Source of the DNA: Pseudomonas viridiflava
Lineage (GTDB): Bacteria; Pseudomonadota; Gammaproteobacteria; Pseudomonadales; Pseudomonadaceae
Reading direction: 5' to 3'
Assembly (NCBI RefSeq): GCF_900583165.1
Contig: NZ_UTKY01000028.1
Span: forward strand, 26,118-90,117
DNA: 64,000 nt
Below are positions 15,317 through 23,368 of this stretch, one piece after another (position 1 is the stretch's first letter; each line of letters begins with the position of its first letter). The notes under the pieces are model-generated. The model was not told the DNA's origin, ran no database searches, and worked only from the letters and a program-made list of their open reading frames with translations. The position numbers and the translations under genes were made by a program.

Positions 15317-16546
15317 ATGAGCACACTTGTACAAAGCAGTCCGCGTACCCTGGACAGCGTGGTGTTGGCGGTGGTGTTGACTGGCTTTGTGGCCAGCACC
15401 TATGGGTTTGGGGTTTACCTGTTCGCCAACCTGGTGGTGGACATGCGCCGCGACATCGGCTTCGACTACACCACGGTGGGCTTGATTACCGGCGGCGCAC
15501 AGGTCGGGTTTCTGCTGTTTTCATCGGTGACCAGTTACATCAGCCGTTACTTCGAAGGCTGGAAGATCAGCCTGGTGTCTACGGTGATGACGTCCCTGGC
15601 GCTGCTGGGGTTGAGTCTTAGCGACAGCATCTGGTTGTCCGGCGCGCTATTGATCTTGCTCGGTGGTTGCTCGGCGTCGGTGTATATCCCGCTGGCAGAG
15701 ATTGTCACCAAGGGCTTCAGCCCTGGCAATCGCTCGCGGGTCATGGGGCTGATTTCCAGTGGCACCAGCTACGGTGTGTTTATCAACGGTTTGCTGGTGT
15801 CGTTCCTGACGTTGAATGGCGGTTGGCGTTCTGTCTGGCTAACGGCAGGCCTGATATCTGTAGTCCTGTGTGTGGTCGCTTGGTTTCTGCTGCGCACTAT
15901 GGCAGCGGGGCAAGGCAGCGAATTTTCCGGCCAGCGTTCGGCAGCCTCCAGTAGCGCGGCCCCTTGGCTGAGCCGTTCGCTTTACCTGACCTGGGCCATC
16001 GCCTTTCTCAATGGCATGGCGTTGCTACCGTTCCAGACTTACCTCGCACCGTTTCTTCGCGATGAGCTGGGCGTGTCGGTACAGGACGCCGGCTTCATCT
16101 GGACCACCCTCGGCGCCGTGGGCATGGCCTCGGGCTTCCTGGTGGGATGGATTGCCGACAAGGTCGGCGTGCGCGCGTCCCTGGCGATGTGTTTCTTGAG
16201 CGCTGGCTTGGCGGCCACGCTGGTGTACAGCTTCAACAGTCTGCCGTTGTTCTACTTGGCCGCATTTTTGTTCGCGCTGGCGTTTTACCCGATCTTCGGG
16301 CTCGTCCCCAGCTACATCGGGCAAATCGTGCCGGTCAGTCGCCTGACCCAGGCCTTTGGCATTGCCAACGTGTTGATCGGCTTGGGTGGGGTGTGCGGCA
16401 ACTTTCTGGGTGGGTATTCCAAGGACCTGACGGGCTCGTTTTCGACGGTGTATTGGGTGGTTGCGCTGTTGCTGTTCGTGCAGTGCGTGATGGTGTTCAT
16501 GTTGGGTAAGCAGCCAGTTTCAGCAATGGAGAGTGTGCGGCCATGA
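15317..16546 (+). CDS. MFS transporter, probable exporter of the pathway product
   Basis: A 409-residue major facilitator protein with about 12 membrane segments. The N-half contains GFDYTTVGLITGGAQVGFL and PLAEIVTKGF...NRSRVMGLISSGTSYGVFI. The C-half contains GWIADKVGVRASLAM, an MFS loop 8-9 motif. The ATG at 15317 follows AGAGGCAGC; the longer in-frame reading begins inside the methyltransferase gene. The end overlaps the APS kinase gene by four bases. Its place within the operon suggests export of the product, but import of a precursor cannot be excluded. Confidence 0.85.
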   Translation: MSTLVQSSPRTLDSVVLAVVLTGFVASTYGFGVYLFANLVVDMRRDIGFDYTTVGLITGGAQVGFLLFSSVTSYISRYFEGWKISLVSTVMTSLALLGLSLSDSIWLSGALLILLGGCSASVYIPLAEIVTKGFSPGNRSRVMGLISSGTSYGVFINGLLVSFLTLNGGWRSVWLTAGLISVVLCVVAWFLLRTMAAGQGSEFSGQRSAASSSAAPWLSRSLYLTWAIAFLNGMALLPFQTYLAPFLRDELGVSVQDAGFIWTTLGAVGMASGFLVGWIADKVGVRASLAMCFLSAGLAATLVYSFNSLPLFYLAAFLFALAFYPIFGLVPSYIGQIVPVSRLTQAFGIANVLIGLGGVCGNFLGGYSKDLTGSFSTVYWVVALLLFVQCVMVFMLGKQPVSAMESVRP

Positions 16547-17175
16547 GTTATTTTCCAGACAGTACACACCGGAATCTGCATGCATTTGCGTTCAGTCATT
16601 CAAGTGCAACCCACACACGAATGAAGCAAACACCCAGGGTCATCTGGATGACTGGCATTTCTGCTTCCGGCAAGTCGACGATTGCTGATGCACTGGACAT
16701 TGCCCTGCAGCAACAAGGAAGGTTCACCTGCATTATCGACGGCGACTCAGTGCGCGGCGGGCTCTGCCGAGACCTGGGTTTTACCGACGGTGACCGCGAT
16801 GAAAATATCCGCCGGGTCGCCGAGGTGGCGCGGCTGATGCTGGACACCGGGCTGATCGTGATCGTAGCGTTGATCTCGCCTTCATCGGCCAGCCGGCATT
16901 ACGCGCGCTCAATTATCGGCAACGCGTCGTTTATTGAAGTGCACGTCGATGCACCGCTGGAAACTGCCGAACACCGTGACCCCAAGGGCTTATATAAAAA
17001 GGCCCGGTCGGGCTTGCTCAAAAACTTCACCGGTATCGACTCGCACTATGACGTGCCTGTCTTTCCTGAAGTGCATCTAAATACCCAGGTGCTTTCAGTT
17101 GAACAGTCGGTCGTCGCTATCTTGGAGCGGATGGCACGCTGCGATGATCCTACTGAGCCGTTGGTCTTCGCGTGA
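16543..17175 (+). CDS. cysC: Adenylylsulfate (APS) kinase
   Basis: Phosphorylates APS to PAPS using ATP. The 210-residue protein has the P-loop GISASGKST (38-46), IIDGDSVRGGL (65-74), RDLGFTDGDRDENIRRVAEV (76-95) and HRDPKGLYKKAR with FTGIDSHYDVP, all CysC hallmarks. The first 26 residues are extra; an internal ATG at 16621 would give a normal CysC length, but the ATG at 16543 overlaps the MFS stop and is also possible. No ATP sulfurylase (CysDN) gene is in the window, so APS must come from elsewhere. A dedicated APS kinase next to a sulfotransferase also occurs in the saxitoxin and cylindrospermopsin clusters. Confidence 0.92.
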   Translation: MSYFPDSTHRNLHAFAFSHSSATHTRMKQTPRVIWMTGISASGKSTIADALDIALQQQGRFTCIIDGDSVRGGLCRDLGFTDGDRDENIRRVAEVARLMLDTGLIVIVALISPSSASRHYARSIIGNASFIEVHVDAPLETAEHRDPKGLYKKARSGLLKNFTGIDSHYDVPVFPEVHLNTQVLSVEQSVVAILERMARCDDPTEPLVFA

Positions 17176-17254
17176 AGTAGGGCAGTATTTGTAACTCCAG
17201 AAAACAAGGTACTCTGCGTCATTGCATGGGTATCACGTTTTTTCTGGAGCACGC

Positions 17255-17902
17255 ATGACGCATTTTACGGGCACTGCAAAGTCGATTCGCTTGATTGGCG
17301 GGGCTCGGGTATTGGACTTTATCAACACCACTAATGGGCGTCGTCCCGGCACGGCGCTCAAAATCGTTGAGGAGCGGCTCACCAGTTTCCAGTTTTTCTT
17401 TGAATGGGCGCTGCACGCTTCATTGGTCTCGGCTCAAGAGTTTGAGGCCTATAGGTCGATGGTGTTCGAGTCACCTATTTCCTACCAGCCCGACCTGGAC
17501 GCGATTATCGCGTTCAGGGAGCGTGTGTACGGCGTTTTCTACACGTTGTCGTTGCGCCAGCCGGCTGCCGATGAGGCTTTAGAGCAGATCAATCGGGTCT
17601 TTCAGCAAGGCGTTACTTGGCGCGTGCTGCATTCGGTCGAGGGGGCGCCGGCGTGGGGCTGGAAGACGTGCGCAAGCGCGCAGGAGTTGACGGCAATGCT
17701 GTTGGGGCGGCTCGCGATCGAGGCGACGCAGCTGCTAGTGTCCGGCGATCTGCCTGCGCTGCGCAGTTGCAGCTGCACGGATTGCGACTGGGTGTTCCTG
17801 GATATTTCCAAGAACAAACAACGCAAATGGTGCCAGATGAGCGTTTGCGGCAGCCGCGAGAAACTCAGCCGCCTCAAACAGCTGTCCAGGGCCGACCGTT
17901 AG
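17255..17902 (+). CDS. CGNR zinc-finger transcriptional regulator
   Basis: A 215-residue protein with an N-terminal ABATE domain (ARVLDFINTTNGRRPGT, about 16-32) and a C-terminal CGNR zinc finger. The finger contains LRSCSCTDCDWVFLDISKNK and RKWCQMSVCGSREKLSR, giving the four zinc-ligand cysteines; CGNR itself reads CGSR. The ATG at 17255 has CTGGAG 8 bases upstream; an in-frame TTG at 17222 is less likely. It lies 79 bases after the APS kinase gene in the same direction and is the obvious candidate regulator of the operon. Its inducer is unknown. Confidence 0.85.
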   Translation: MTHFTGTAKSIRLIGGARVLDFINTTNGRRPGTALKIVEERLTSFQFFFEWALHASLVSAQEFEAYRSMVFESPISYQPDLDAIIAFRERVYGVFYTLSLRQPAADEALEQINRVFQQGVTWRVLHSVEGAPAWGWKTCASAQELTAMLLGRLAIEATQLLVSGDLPALRSCSCTDCDWVFLDISKNKQRKWCQMSVCGSREKLSRLKQLSRADR

Positions 17903-17916
17903 CAATTGCTCCACTT

Positions 17917-17935
17917 AATAGGAAGCATTACTATT
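17917..17935. promoter_or_regulatory. Possible Fur box upstream of the second sigma gene
   Basis: AATAGGAAGCATTACTATT lies about 30 bases before the fecI-like start and has AATAG/CTATT inverted ends. It matches the Fur consensus only moderately (about 10 of 19), weaker than the site at 3357. Confidence 0.35.
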
Positions 17936-17963
17936 CACGCCCCGCCTCCCCAGTGCTCCCGCG

Positions 17964-18461
17964 ATGATCCCTCAGCCGCCCCGCAGAACAGGCTTTTTCG
18001 AGCATTACGAAGAGTTGATCCGCACCTGGACGCGCCGCCTGAGAAACCGTCAGCAGGCCGAAGACCTGGCTCACGATACTTTTTTGCGGGTGCTGGAGGC
18101 CAAGTCCGAGCAGGTTGAACAACCGCGTGCCTACCTGCATCAGACCGCACGCAACATCGCAGTAGATGCCTACCGTCGTGAAGACCGGCGTGAGGCTATC
18201 GAGCGGGAAGTCGCAGATCTGACGCCCCCCAGCGGCGACCCGGAGCATTTCATGCACGCGATCCAATTGGCGGACTCCATCGAGCAAGCCTTGGCCGAGT
18301 TACCGCTCAACTGCCGCAGGATTTTCATCTGGCAGAAGATCGAGGGGCTGACCCAGCAAGAGATCGCCGACCGCCTGGGCTTGTCCAAGAACATGGTGGA
18401 AAAGTATATGATCCGCACCCTGCGGCATCTGCGTGACCGCCTGGATGCGTTGGCCCCATGA
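17964..18461 (+). CDS. fecI: ECF sigma factor, FecI type
   Basis: A 165-residue sigma factor. Region 2 contains QQAEDLAHDTFLRVLEAK and PRAYLHQTARNIAVDAYRR (about 30-70). Region 4 contains LNCRRIFIWQKIEGLTQQEI and ADRLGLSKNMVEKYMIRTLR (about 113-155). It heads a fecI-fecR-fecA operon-like array, the standard surface-signalling arrangement for ferric citrate-type uptake. The FecR gene follows; an ATGA overlap exists for the longer FecR start. Iron control through Fur is expected, and a weak Fur-like site is upstream. Confidence 0.92.
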   Translation: MIPQPPRRTGFFEHYEELIRTWTRRLRNRQQAEDLAHDTFLRVLEAKSEQVEQPRAYLHQTARNIAVDAYRREDRREAIEREVADLTPPSGDPEHFMHAIQLADSIEQALAELPLNCRRIFIWQKIEGLTQQEIADRLGLSKNMVEKYMIRTLRHLRDRLDALAP

Positions 18462-18490
18462 CCCATGCCCGCTTTGAAACAGGACCTTCC

Positions 18491-19444
18491 ATGATGGATA
18501 GCCGTGTACGCGACGAAGCCGCGCAGTGGTTTGTACGCCTGCAAGACGCCGAACTGAGCGCCGCCGAGCGCCAGCAGTTCGATGCGTGGCGTCATGAACA
18601 GCCTCAACATCAATATGAGTTCGATGTGCTGCAGGGCTTGTGGAACGCCACGGATGGGCTGCCCAAAGCGCGTTTACAAGCATTGTGCGAGGCACCGGCC
18701 GAGCGTCCCAAACGGCGTGTCGTATTGCGCTACGCAGTGGCGGCCAGTGGGGTGGCGGTCGCCCTGGGGTTGGGCCTGTTCAGCGGCCTCAATCACCCCA
18801 AGCCCTACAGCGCCGAATTCAGCACGCGCCTGGGCGAGCATCGTCAAGTCACATTGCCGGACGGTTCGATGATGGACCTCAACAGCCGCAGCGTGGTGGC
18901 GGTGCGCTACGACAGCGGCCGGCGTGGCGTAGAGCTCAAGCAGGGCGAGGCGATGTTCAGCGTCGAGCACGATACCAGTCGGCCCTTTGTGGTCGCAGCC
19001 GGGGCTGGGCAGGTGACGGTCACCGGCACGCGTTTCGACGTACGCCGCGATGAAGAGCAGACCCGCGTGGTGGTCGAGGCGGGCACGGTGAAGGTGCAGG
19101 GGCAGTCACCGGAAAAAGTCGTGACACTGACAGCCGGCCTGGGCACCCATGTGGACAGCCAGGGCCAAGTGGCGGCTTCCTACGCGGTAAACGCCGAGGA
19201 GCTGACCGCCTGGCGTACCGGCAAACTGGTGTTCAACAACGCTTTGCTGGGGGAAGTGGCGCGGGAAGTCTCGCGCTATCGCGAGCATCCGCTGCGGGTC
19301 AGCACGGGGGCCGTGAGCAACCTGCGCTTGACCAGTGTGTTCAAGGCCAACGACACCGATGCCTTGCTCAAAGCCTTGCCGCACATTCTGCCGGTGGCCC
19401 TGCGCACCTTGCCGGACGGCAGCCAGGAAATTATTTCGCGCTGA
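18491..19444 (+). CDS. fecR: FecR-family sigma regulator
   Basis: A 317-residue inner-membrane regulator. The N-terminal cytoplasmic section (DEAAQWFVRLQDAELSAAERQ) binds the sigma factor. A membrane segment is at about 78-97 (VLRYAVAASGVAVALGLGLF). The FecR domain follows (STRLGEHRQVTLPDGSMMDL, GEAMFSVEHDTSRPF) and then a C-terminal STN-facing part (LTSVFKANDTDALLKALPHI). The ATG at 18491 is chosen because AGGAC precedes it by 6 bases and the family usually begins close to this point. An ATG at 18458 overlapping the fecI stop is the alternative. Confidence 0.9.
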   Translation: MMDSRVRDEAAQWFVRLQDAELSAAERQQFDAWRHEQPQHQYEFDVLQGLWNATDGLPKARLQALCEAPAERPKRRVVLRYAVAASGVAVALGLGLFSGLNHPKPYSAEFSTRLGEHRQVTLPDGSMMDLNSRSVVAVRYDSGRRGVELKQGEAMFSVEHDTSRPFVVAAGAGQVTVTGTRFDVRRDEEQTRVVVEAGTVKVQGQSPEKVVTLTAGLGTHVDSQGQVAASYAVNAEELTAWRTGKLVFNNALLGEVAREVSRYREHPLRVSTGAVSNLRLTSVFKANDTDALLKALPHILPVALRTLPDGSQEIISR

Positions 19445-19541
19445 GATTCAGGTTTTTTTCGAGTTCTTCGTCTTCCCCTGCAACTGCAACTGGCTTGCAT
19501 TAACGGCCGCACGTAATTGCGATCACAGGACAAGGTTCGAC

Positions 19542-21947
19542 GTGAAAAAACTCGCTCTTAACAACAATAAAATCTCCCGCTGGGCTCCGCTGGCCTTGGC
19601 GCTCGCGGTCAGTGCCGCAATGCCTAAGGCCTACGCTGCCGACACCATTCATATCAACGCCCAGCCCCTCGGTGCGGCGTTGAGCCAACTGGGCCAGCAG
19701 ACCTCCCTGCAAGTGTTCTTCAGCCCTGACCTGGTCGCGGGCAAGCAAGCGCCCGCCGTCGACGGCAATCTTTCACCGGAACAAGCCCTGCGCCAATTGC
19801 TGCAAGGCAGCGGCCTGGATTATCAGATCGACGCGGGCAACGTGACCTTACGCTCGCTGAGCAGCGGCAGCGGCGAAGCTGGCGCGCCGCTGGAACTGGG
19901 TGCCACCGACATCAAGGTCGTCGGCGACTGGCTCGGCGATGCCAATGCCGAAGTGGTGCAGAACCACCCCGGCGCCCGCACGGTGATCCGCCGCGAAGCC
20001 ATGGTGGAGCAGGGCGCCATGAATGTTGGCGATGTGCTGCGCCGGGTTCCGGGTGTGCAGGTGCAAGAGTCCAACGGCACCGGCGGCAGCGATATTTCAC
20101 TCAATGTGGGCGTACGTGGCCTGACATCGCGCCTGTCGCCGCGCTCCACCGTTCTGATCGACGGCGTGCCGGCGGCGTTCGCGCCCTACGGCCAGCCGCA
20201 ACTGTCGATGGCGCCCATCTCGGCTGGCAACCTCGAAAGCATCGACGTGGTCCGTGGCGCCGGCTCCGTGCGCTACGGGCCACAAAACGTTGGCGGCGTG
20301 ATCAACTTCGTCACCCGTGCGATTCCCGAGAAATTTTCCGGCGAAGTCGGCACGACCCTGCAAACCTCAGCCCACGGTGGTTGGAAGCACGTCGATAACG
20401 CATTTATCGGGGGGACTGCCGACAACGGCATTGGCGTCGCACTGCTGTATTCCGGGGTCAATGGCAACGGCTACCGCAACAGCAACCACTCCAACGATAT
20501 CGACGACGTGATCCTCAAGACCCACTGGGCCCCGACCGATCAAGACGACTTCTCGCTGAACTTCCATTACTACGATGCCAGTGCCGACATGCCCGGGGGC
20601 CTGACCCAGCAGCAGTTCGACGCCAACCCCTACCAGTCGGTGCGTGACTGGGACAATTTCAGTGGCCGCCGCAAGGATGTGTCCTTCAAGTACATCCGCC
20701 AGATTGACGACCGTACCCAGGCCGAAGTGCTGACTTACTATTCCGATAGCTTCCGTGGCAGCACTATCGCCAACCGTGATCTGCTGACAATCGGCTCGTA
20801 CCCGCGCACCTACTACACCTTCGGCATCGAGCCACGGGTGTCCCATGTGTTTGATATAGGCCCCAGCACCCAGGAAGTCAGTGTCGGCTATCGCTACCTC
20901 AAGGAAGGCATGCACGAGCAGGCCACTATGCTGGGCTTGATCAACAACGTCCCCACCCCAGACGGCCTCAGCGACGGTCATGTCTACCAGGACCGCACCG
21001 GCGGCACCGAGGCCAATGCGTTCTATATCGACAACAAGATCGATATCGGCAAATGGACGATCACCCCAGGCATCCGCTTCGAAGATATCCGCACCGAATG
21101 GCACGACCGCCCGGTTATTTCTCAGACGGGCACCCGCACCACCGAAAAACGCCGCGAAGTGCACAACAACGAACCGCTGCCGGCCTTGAGCGTGATGTAT
21201 CACCTCTCGGACGCCTGGAAGCTGTTCGCCAACTACGAGACCTCGTTTGGCAGCCTGCAATACTTCCAGTTGGGCCAGGGCGGCACGGGCGACCAAACCG
21301 CCAACGGTCTGACCCCGGAAAAAGCCAAGACCTACGAAGTGGGTACGCGCTATAACGACAACGTATGGGGCGGCGAGCTGACGTTCTTCTACATCGACTT
21401 CGCGGATGAGCTGCAATACGTCAGCAACGCTGTGGGTTGGACCAACCTTGGCGCCACCAAGCACCAGGGGATCGAAGCCTCGGCCCACTACGACCTGTCG
21501 AACCTCGACCCGCGTCTCGACGGCCTGACCGCCAACGCGGGGTTTACTTACACCAAGGCTACCTCCGAGGGTGACGTACCCTTTAAAGGCCGTGACCTAC
21601 CGCTGTATTCCCGTGAAGTGGCGACCTTGGGCCTGCGCTACGACATCAACCACTGGACCCACAACCTCGACGTCTACGCCCAGTCGGGCCAGCATGCGCC
21701 AGGTACCGGTACCACTTACATCACCGACGGCACCGCCGACGGTCGATATGGTGATATACCCGGTTATGTCTCAGTCAACGTGCGCAGTGGTTATGACTTT
21801 GGCGAGCAACTGTCCAACCTGAAACTGGGCGTTGGTGTGAAAAACGTTTTCGATCAGCAGCACTACACGCGCTCCAGTGACAATAACTCAGGGCTTTACC
21901 TGGGCGAGCCACGGACATTTTTCGTACAAGCCAGTGTCGGATTCTGA
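19542..21947 (+). CDS. fecA: TonB-dependent receptor, FecA-like
   Basis: An 801-residue outer-membrane receptor with a GTG start at 19542 and AAGG upstream. A signal peptide ends near ...AYAADT. The STN domain follows (IHINAQPLGAALSQLGQQTS). TonB-box and plug blocks match E. coli FecA closely from memory: VVGDWLGDA, GARTVIRREAM, STVLIDGVPAAFAPYGQPQL, RGAGSVRYGPQNVGGVINFV. The barrel ends with LYLGEPRTFFVQASVGF, an aromatic C-terminus for outer-membrane insertion. Ferric dicitrate is the likely ligand, but specificity is inferred from resemblance. It follows fecI-fecR and ends at a strong terminator. Confidence 0.88.
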   Translation: MKKLALNNNKISRWAPLALALAVSAAMPKAYAADTIHINAQPLGAALSQLGQQTSLQVFFSPDLVAGKQAPAVDGNLSPEQALRQLLQGSGLDYQIDAGNVTLRSLSSGSGEAGAPLELGATDIKVVGDWLGDANAEVVQNHPGARTVIRREAMVEQGAMNVGDVLRRVPGVQVQESNGTGGSDISLNVGVRGLTSRLSPRSTVLIDGVPAAFAPYGQPQLSMAPISAGNLESIDVVRGAGSVRYGPQNVGGVINFVTRAIPEKFSGEVGTTLQTSAHGGWKHVDNAFIGGTADNGIGVALLYSGVNGNGYRNSNHSNDIDDVILKTHWAPTDQDDFSLNFHYYDASADMPGGLTQQQFDANPYQSVRDWDNFSGRRKDVSFKYIRQIDDRTQAEVLTYYSDSFRGSTIANRDLLTIGSYPRTYYTFGIEPRVSHVFDIGPSTQEVSVGYRYLKEGMHEQATMLGLINNVPTPDGLSDGHVYQDRTGGTEANAFYIDNKIDIGKWTITPGIRFEDIRTEWHDRPVISQTGTRTTEKRREVHNNEPLPALSVMYHLSDAWKLFANYETSFGSLQYFQLGQGGTGDQTANGLTPEKAKTYEVGTRYNDNVWGGELTFFYIDFADELQYVSNAVGWTNLGATKHQGIEASAHYDLSNLDPRLDGLTANAGFTYTKATSEGDVPFKGRDLPLYSREVATLGLRYDINHWTHNLDVYAQSGQHAPGTGTTYITDGTADGRYGDIPGYVSVNVRSGYDFGEQLSNLKLGVGVKNVFDQQHYTRSSDNNSGLYLGEPRTFFVQASVGF

Positions 21948-21963
21948 CCTGCAACTGAAACCG

Positions 21964-21996
21964 AAAAATCGCAGCACAATGCTGCGATTTTTTTTT
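21964..21996 (+). terminator. Rho-independent terminator after fecA
   Basis: A 13-base perfect stem (AAAAATCGCAGCA / TGCTGCGATTTTT) with a 3-base loop is followed by a run of T. It lies 17 bases after the fecA stop and separates iron genes from the hrp-box genes. Confidence 0.9.
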
Positions 21997-22047
21997 GCGC
22001 GACGATCCAACCTCCTACTCTGTACTCGGCAATTTAGCCCGGCCTCA

Positions 22048-22075
22048 GGAACTGAATCAGACGGGGCGCCACACA
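22048..22075 (+). promoter_or_regulatory. hrp box (HrpL-type promoter)
   Basis: GGAACT at 22048-22053, exactly 15 bases, then CCACACA at 22069-22075. This fits the HrpL ECF-sigma consensus GGAAC(C/T)-N15/16-CCACNNA. It lies 80 bases before the ATG at 22156. A second exact match precedes the paralogous gene at 23900. Confidence 0.8.
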
Positions 22076-22155
22076 GAGGTTGCCTGCATTCATTCGCCTG
22101 AAACGGCATTGGATAAGCAGGTGACCCCTGAAGCAAAGCCGGACTGGAGATTCAA

Positions 22156-23295
22156 ATGTCAGTATCAGCCCTCGAAAAACACATGCCCAGCGCACCCCCG
22201 CGTACGCCTCCCCACCAAGCCGAACACAAAAATAATGATGCTTCCCCTGCAGTAGCGAGTGCGCGCAATGCCGGCCCACTCAGTTTCAGTTCGGGCGATA
22301 AACCCGCCAAAGTGATGGGCCAACATGCCGCAATCACTCAAGCACGCCTCGACGGCAATACGTCCCATGGCAACAGCCGCCACTCATCGGATGCCGGCTC
22401 GCAGGGGATGTTCGGCCAACTCAAGCAGAGCGTGAAGGGTTGGTGCGGTGGGCAGCGGCCACCGTGCCCGCCACCGCCATGCAATACCAAGCCACCGTGC
22501 CCGCCACCGCCATGCAAGCCCAAGCCGCCGTGCCCACCACCGCCATGCGACACCAAACCGCCGTGCCCGCCACCGCCATGCAAGCCCAAGCCGCCGTGCC
22601 CACCACCGCCATGCGACACCAAACCGCCGTGCCCGCCACCGCCATGCAAGCCCAAGCCACCGTGCCCGCCGCCGCCATGCAGTACCAAGCCACCGAAGCC
22701 CTGCAAGCCATCCAGGCCTGAGCCCTGTAAGCCCGATCCCTGCTACTCGGACAAACAAAGGGACGACCTGATACGCCAATTGCTCGATAACTTCGATGCG
22801 TTCAAAAAACCGGGCACCTCGTACATTACAACCGACAACATTTCGGACATGGCCAGCAAGCCCTTGACCGGTAATCATCAGCAGAATCGGAATATCCTTC
22901 TCGCTCGTGAGTTGATGAAACACCCGGAGGTCATCAATGCAATTGATCGACACAGCACTACCGGTGCGCTGGATGGTGTGATTGATCGCAGGAAAATCGA
23001 AATGACCCTCGGCAGTCAAAGTCCTCTGAAATACCTGGACGACAATAAACTGGCCGGTGAGATGCTCAAGCACTTCAGTGCATTGCAAGATCCCGATAAC
23101 CCGGATTACATCAACACCGACAAACTGCGTGGCATCGCCCAATGGCCTACTGACGACCCGGTTCACGGCCATCTCGCCTGGATTGCACAGGAACTTCTTA
23201 AGCGTTCCGACACGTTGGCGTCGGCGGACGGTGGTGACCGCTGGGGTAAAGACGGTTGGATTCATAAGGATACGCTGCGCTATATGGCTCATTGA
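22156..23295 (+). CDS. Putative type III secreted protein with Pro/Cys repeats and helical modules
   Basis: A 379-residue protein with no hydrophobic signal peptide. Residues 1-100 are Ser/Pro/Gln/Asn-rich and probably unstructured, as in type III secretion substrates. Residues 102-178 are seven PPCPPPPC-x-x-K repeats with a CKP-rich tail to about 196. The rest holds tandem helical modules: LIRQLLDNFDAF...DNISDMA, LARELMKHPEVINAIDR, then LAGEMLKHFSALQD...DKLRGIA, IAQELLKRSDTL...GWIHKDTLRYMA. They resemble the EF-hand-like units of HrpK/HrpF/NolX-type proteins. GGAG precedes the ATG and an hrp box lies upstream. Function unknown: an effector or a translocation helper. The paralogue follows at 23900. 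Confidence 0.7.
   Translation: MSVSALEKHMPSAPPRTPPHQAEHKNNDASPAVASARNAGPLSFSSGDKPAKVMGQHAAITQARLDGNTSHGNSRHSSDAGSQGMFGQLKQSVKGWCGGQRPPCPPPPCNTKPPCPPPPCKPKPPCPPPPCDTKPPCPPPPCKPKPPCPPPPCDTKPPCPPPPCKPKPPCPPPPCSTKPPKPCKPSRPEPCKPDPCYSDKQRDDLIRQLLDNFDAFKKPGTSYITTDNISDMASKPLTGNHQQNRNILLARELMKHPEVINAIDRHSTTGALDGVIDRRKIEMTLGSQSPLKYLDDNKLAGEMLKHFSALQDPDNPDYINTDKLRGIAQWPTDDPVHGHLAWIAQELLKRSDTLASADGGDRWGKDGWIHKDTLRYMAH
22459..22689 (+). repeat. Seven tandem 33-base repeats encoding PPCPPPPC-x-x-K
   Basis: Seven in-frame 33-base units run without interruption. The variable tripeptides alternate: NTK, KPK, DTK, KPK, DTK, KPK, STK, so the array is also a 66-base higher-order repeat. Near identity at the DNA level indicates recent expansion and probable length variation between strains. 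Fourteen cysteines result. Confidence 0.9.
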
Positions 23296-23329
23296 TACAG
23301 CCACGCCGCAGAATCATTCATTGATCTGG

Positions 23330-23358
23330 GAAATCGCCGCAGGACGGGCGATTTCCTT
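23330..23358 (+). terminator. Hairpin after the Pro/Cys repeat gene
   Basis: A perfect 9-base stem, GAAATCGCC / GGCGATTTC with an 8-base loop, is followed by CTTTG. It is 34 bases after the stop. The T-run is short, so termination may be partial and let the next small gene be read. Confidence 0.6.
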
Positions 23359-23368
23359 TGGGGGCATT

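Noticed and set aside
20367..21488. 373-codon open frame on minus
   Set aside because: Shadow inside the fecA barrel region; no recognisable protein features.
22459..22689. Possible CRISPR array
   Set aside because: Units are contiguous 33-mers in coding frame without spacers; they encode protein repeats.
22384..23304. Minus-strand frames with Trp/Arg- or Gly/His-rich repeats
   Set aside because: They are the complement of the Pro/Cys repeats; the plus frame has SD, hrp box and conserved modules.
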